Under the pieces are notes generated by a model, which was not told where the DNA came from, did no database searches, and saw nothing but the letters and a program-made list of their open reading frames with translations. The position numbers and the translations under genes are program-made. From positions 1 to 64,000 of the forward strand of contig NZ_RBZN01000007.1 of assembly GCF_003628435.1 (NCBI RefSeq): 64,000 bases of DNA, read 5' to 3'. Positions 63,736 to 64,000 of this stretch are shown in pieces (within the stretch, counting starts at the first letter, position 1; each line of letters opens with the position of its first letter). The stretch is from Ureibacillus endophyticus. GTDB lineage: Bacteria; Bacillota; Bacilli; Bacillales_A; Planococcaceae.

Positions 63736-64000
63736 TGATTCCTTTCAATGTATTTACTCTGGTTAACTGTCGGTATACTTCACGAATTGTTAATAAGACT
63801 AGCCGTTATTTCAATAAAATTTAACAATTCAATTTTCAATTAGATAGTAATATTTTCAATAACAACAATAATAAACTCTTCTTGTACACTATCATTGTAC
63901 GATTTCCCTTTATTTTTCACATTAAACACACACGATTAATATCGCAGACATATCGAGCATTTACAACAAATTACGACATATCAACGATTGTAACAGTCAC
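63736..64000. other. Right-hand intergenic region, no gene recognised
   Basis: AT-rich sequence upstream of the SLC13 gene. The motif GACATATC occurs twice (near 63947 and 63975). No promoter or RNA element could be assigned with confidence, and any further gene starts beyond the window. Confidence 0.5.

Overview
The window looks like chromosome from a low-GC, spore-forming member of the Bacillota, order Bacillales. The best guess is the Planococcaceae/Caryophanaceae branch (Lysinibacillus/Solibacillus-like). Grounds: AGGAGG-type ribosome sites with frequent TTG and GTG starts, a 16S rRNA 5' end of Bacillus type, an SLH-domain surface protein, spore-type genes (LytH-like, SpoIID/LytB, a coat-like protein), a bacterial nitric oxide synthase, and TPP and guanine riboswitches. 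The genus is inference. No plasmid, phage or conjugative region is visible; the only intact mobile element is one IS3-family insertion sequence.

Layout. 1-560: 5' end of an rRNA operon (minus) with three tandem promoters. 0.56-9.3 kb: M23 peptidase, thioredoxin, XRE regulator plus hydrolase lipoprotein, a HEXXH lipoprotein, a DUF2087/GIY-YIG/MATE operon and a nitroreductase. 9.5-19.3 kb: SpoIID/LytB protein, coat-like protein, two-subunit sodium:solute symporter, a small basic protein plus Ser/Thr kinase, and yugN. 19.3-26.1 kb: SLH protein, two ABC exporters (one BmrA-like) and an iron alcohol dehydrogenase. 26.3-32.8 kb: TPP riboswitch-thiC, an IS3 element inside a 52-bp tandem array, a resolvase homologue lacking its catalytic residues, and SulP plus universal stress protein. 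33-42.4 kb: S66 peptidase, surface proteins, YkvI, an OSBS/N-acylamino acid racemase, two MFS transporters, an erythromycin-esterase-like protein and a GNAT. 42.5-50.1 kb: sigma-54 gene with rocR and rocD, YpsA, a Fur-box promoter with a possible small RNA, and fumC. 50.1-64 kb: yhgE/yhgD, a second 52-bp array, guanine riboswitch-xpt-pbuX, LysP-like permease, CynX-type MFS, membrane-anchored Mrr-like nuclease, nitric oxide synthase and an SLC13 permease.

How parts work together. rocR and sigma-54 form a two-gene operon divergent from rocD, whose promoter has an exact -24/-12 element and two matching palindromes 42 bp apart: a self-contained regulatory module for ornithine use. xpt and pbuX sit behind a guanine aptamer and terminator. 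thiC sits behind a TPP aptamer and terminator. yhgD (TetR) and yhgE share operator-like TGAC/GTCA clusters.

Least explained structures: (1) a dispersed ~176-bp intergenic element made of three conserved foldable parts, with four copies plus a solo end; (2) a 52-bp-period palindrome array at two distant loci; (3) a Fur-controlled ~80-nt transcript candidate with a CCCC loop just upstream of fumC; (4) two interleaved 8-bp inverted repeats upstream of the kinase cassette. All functional statements come from reading the sequence and from family knowledge; no database search was run.
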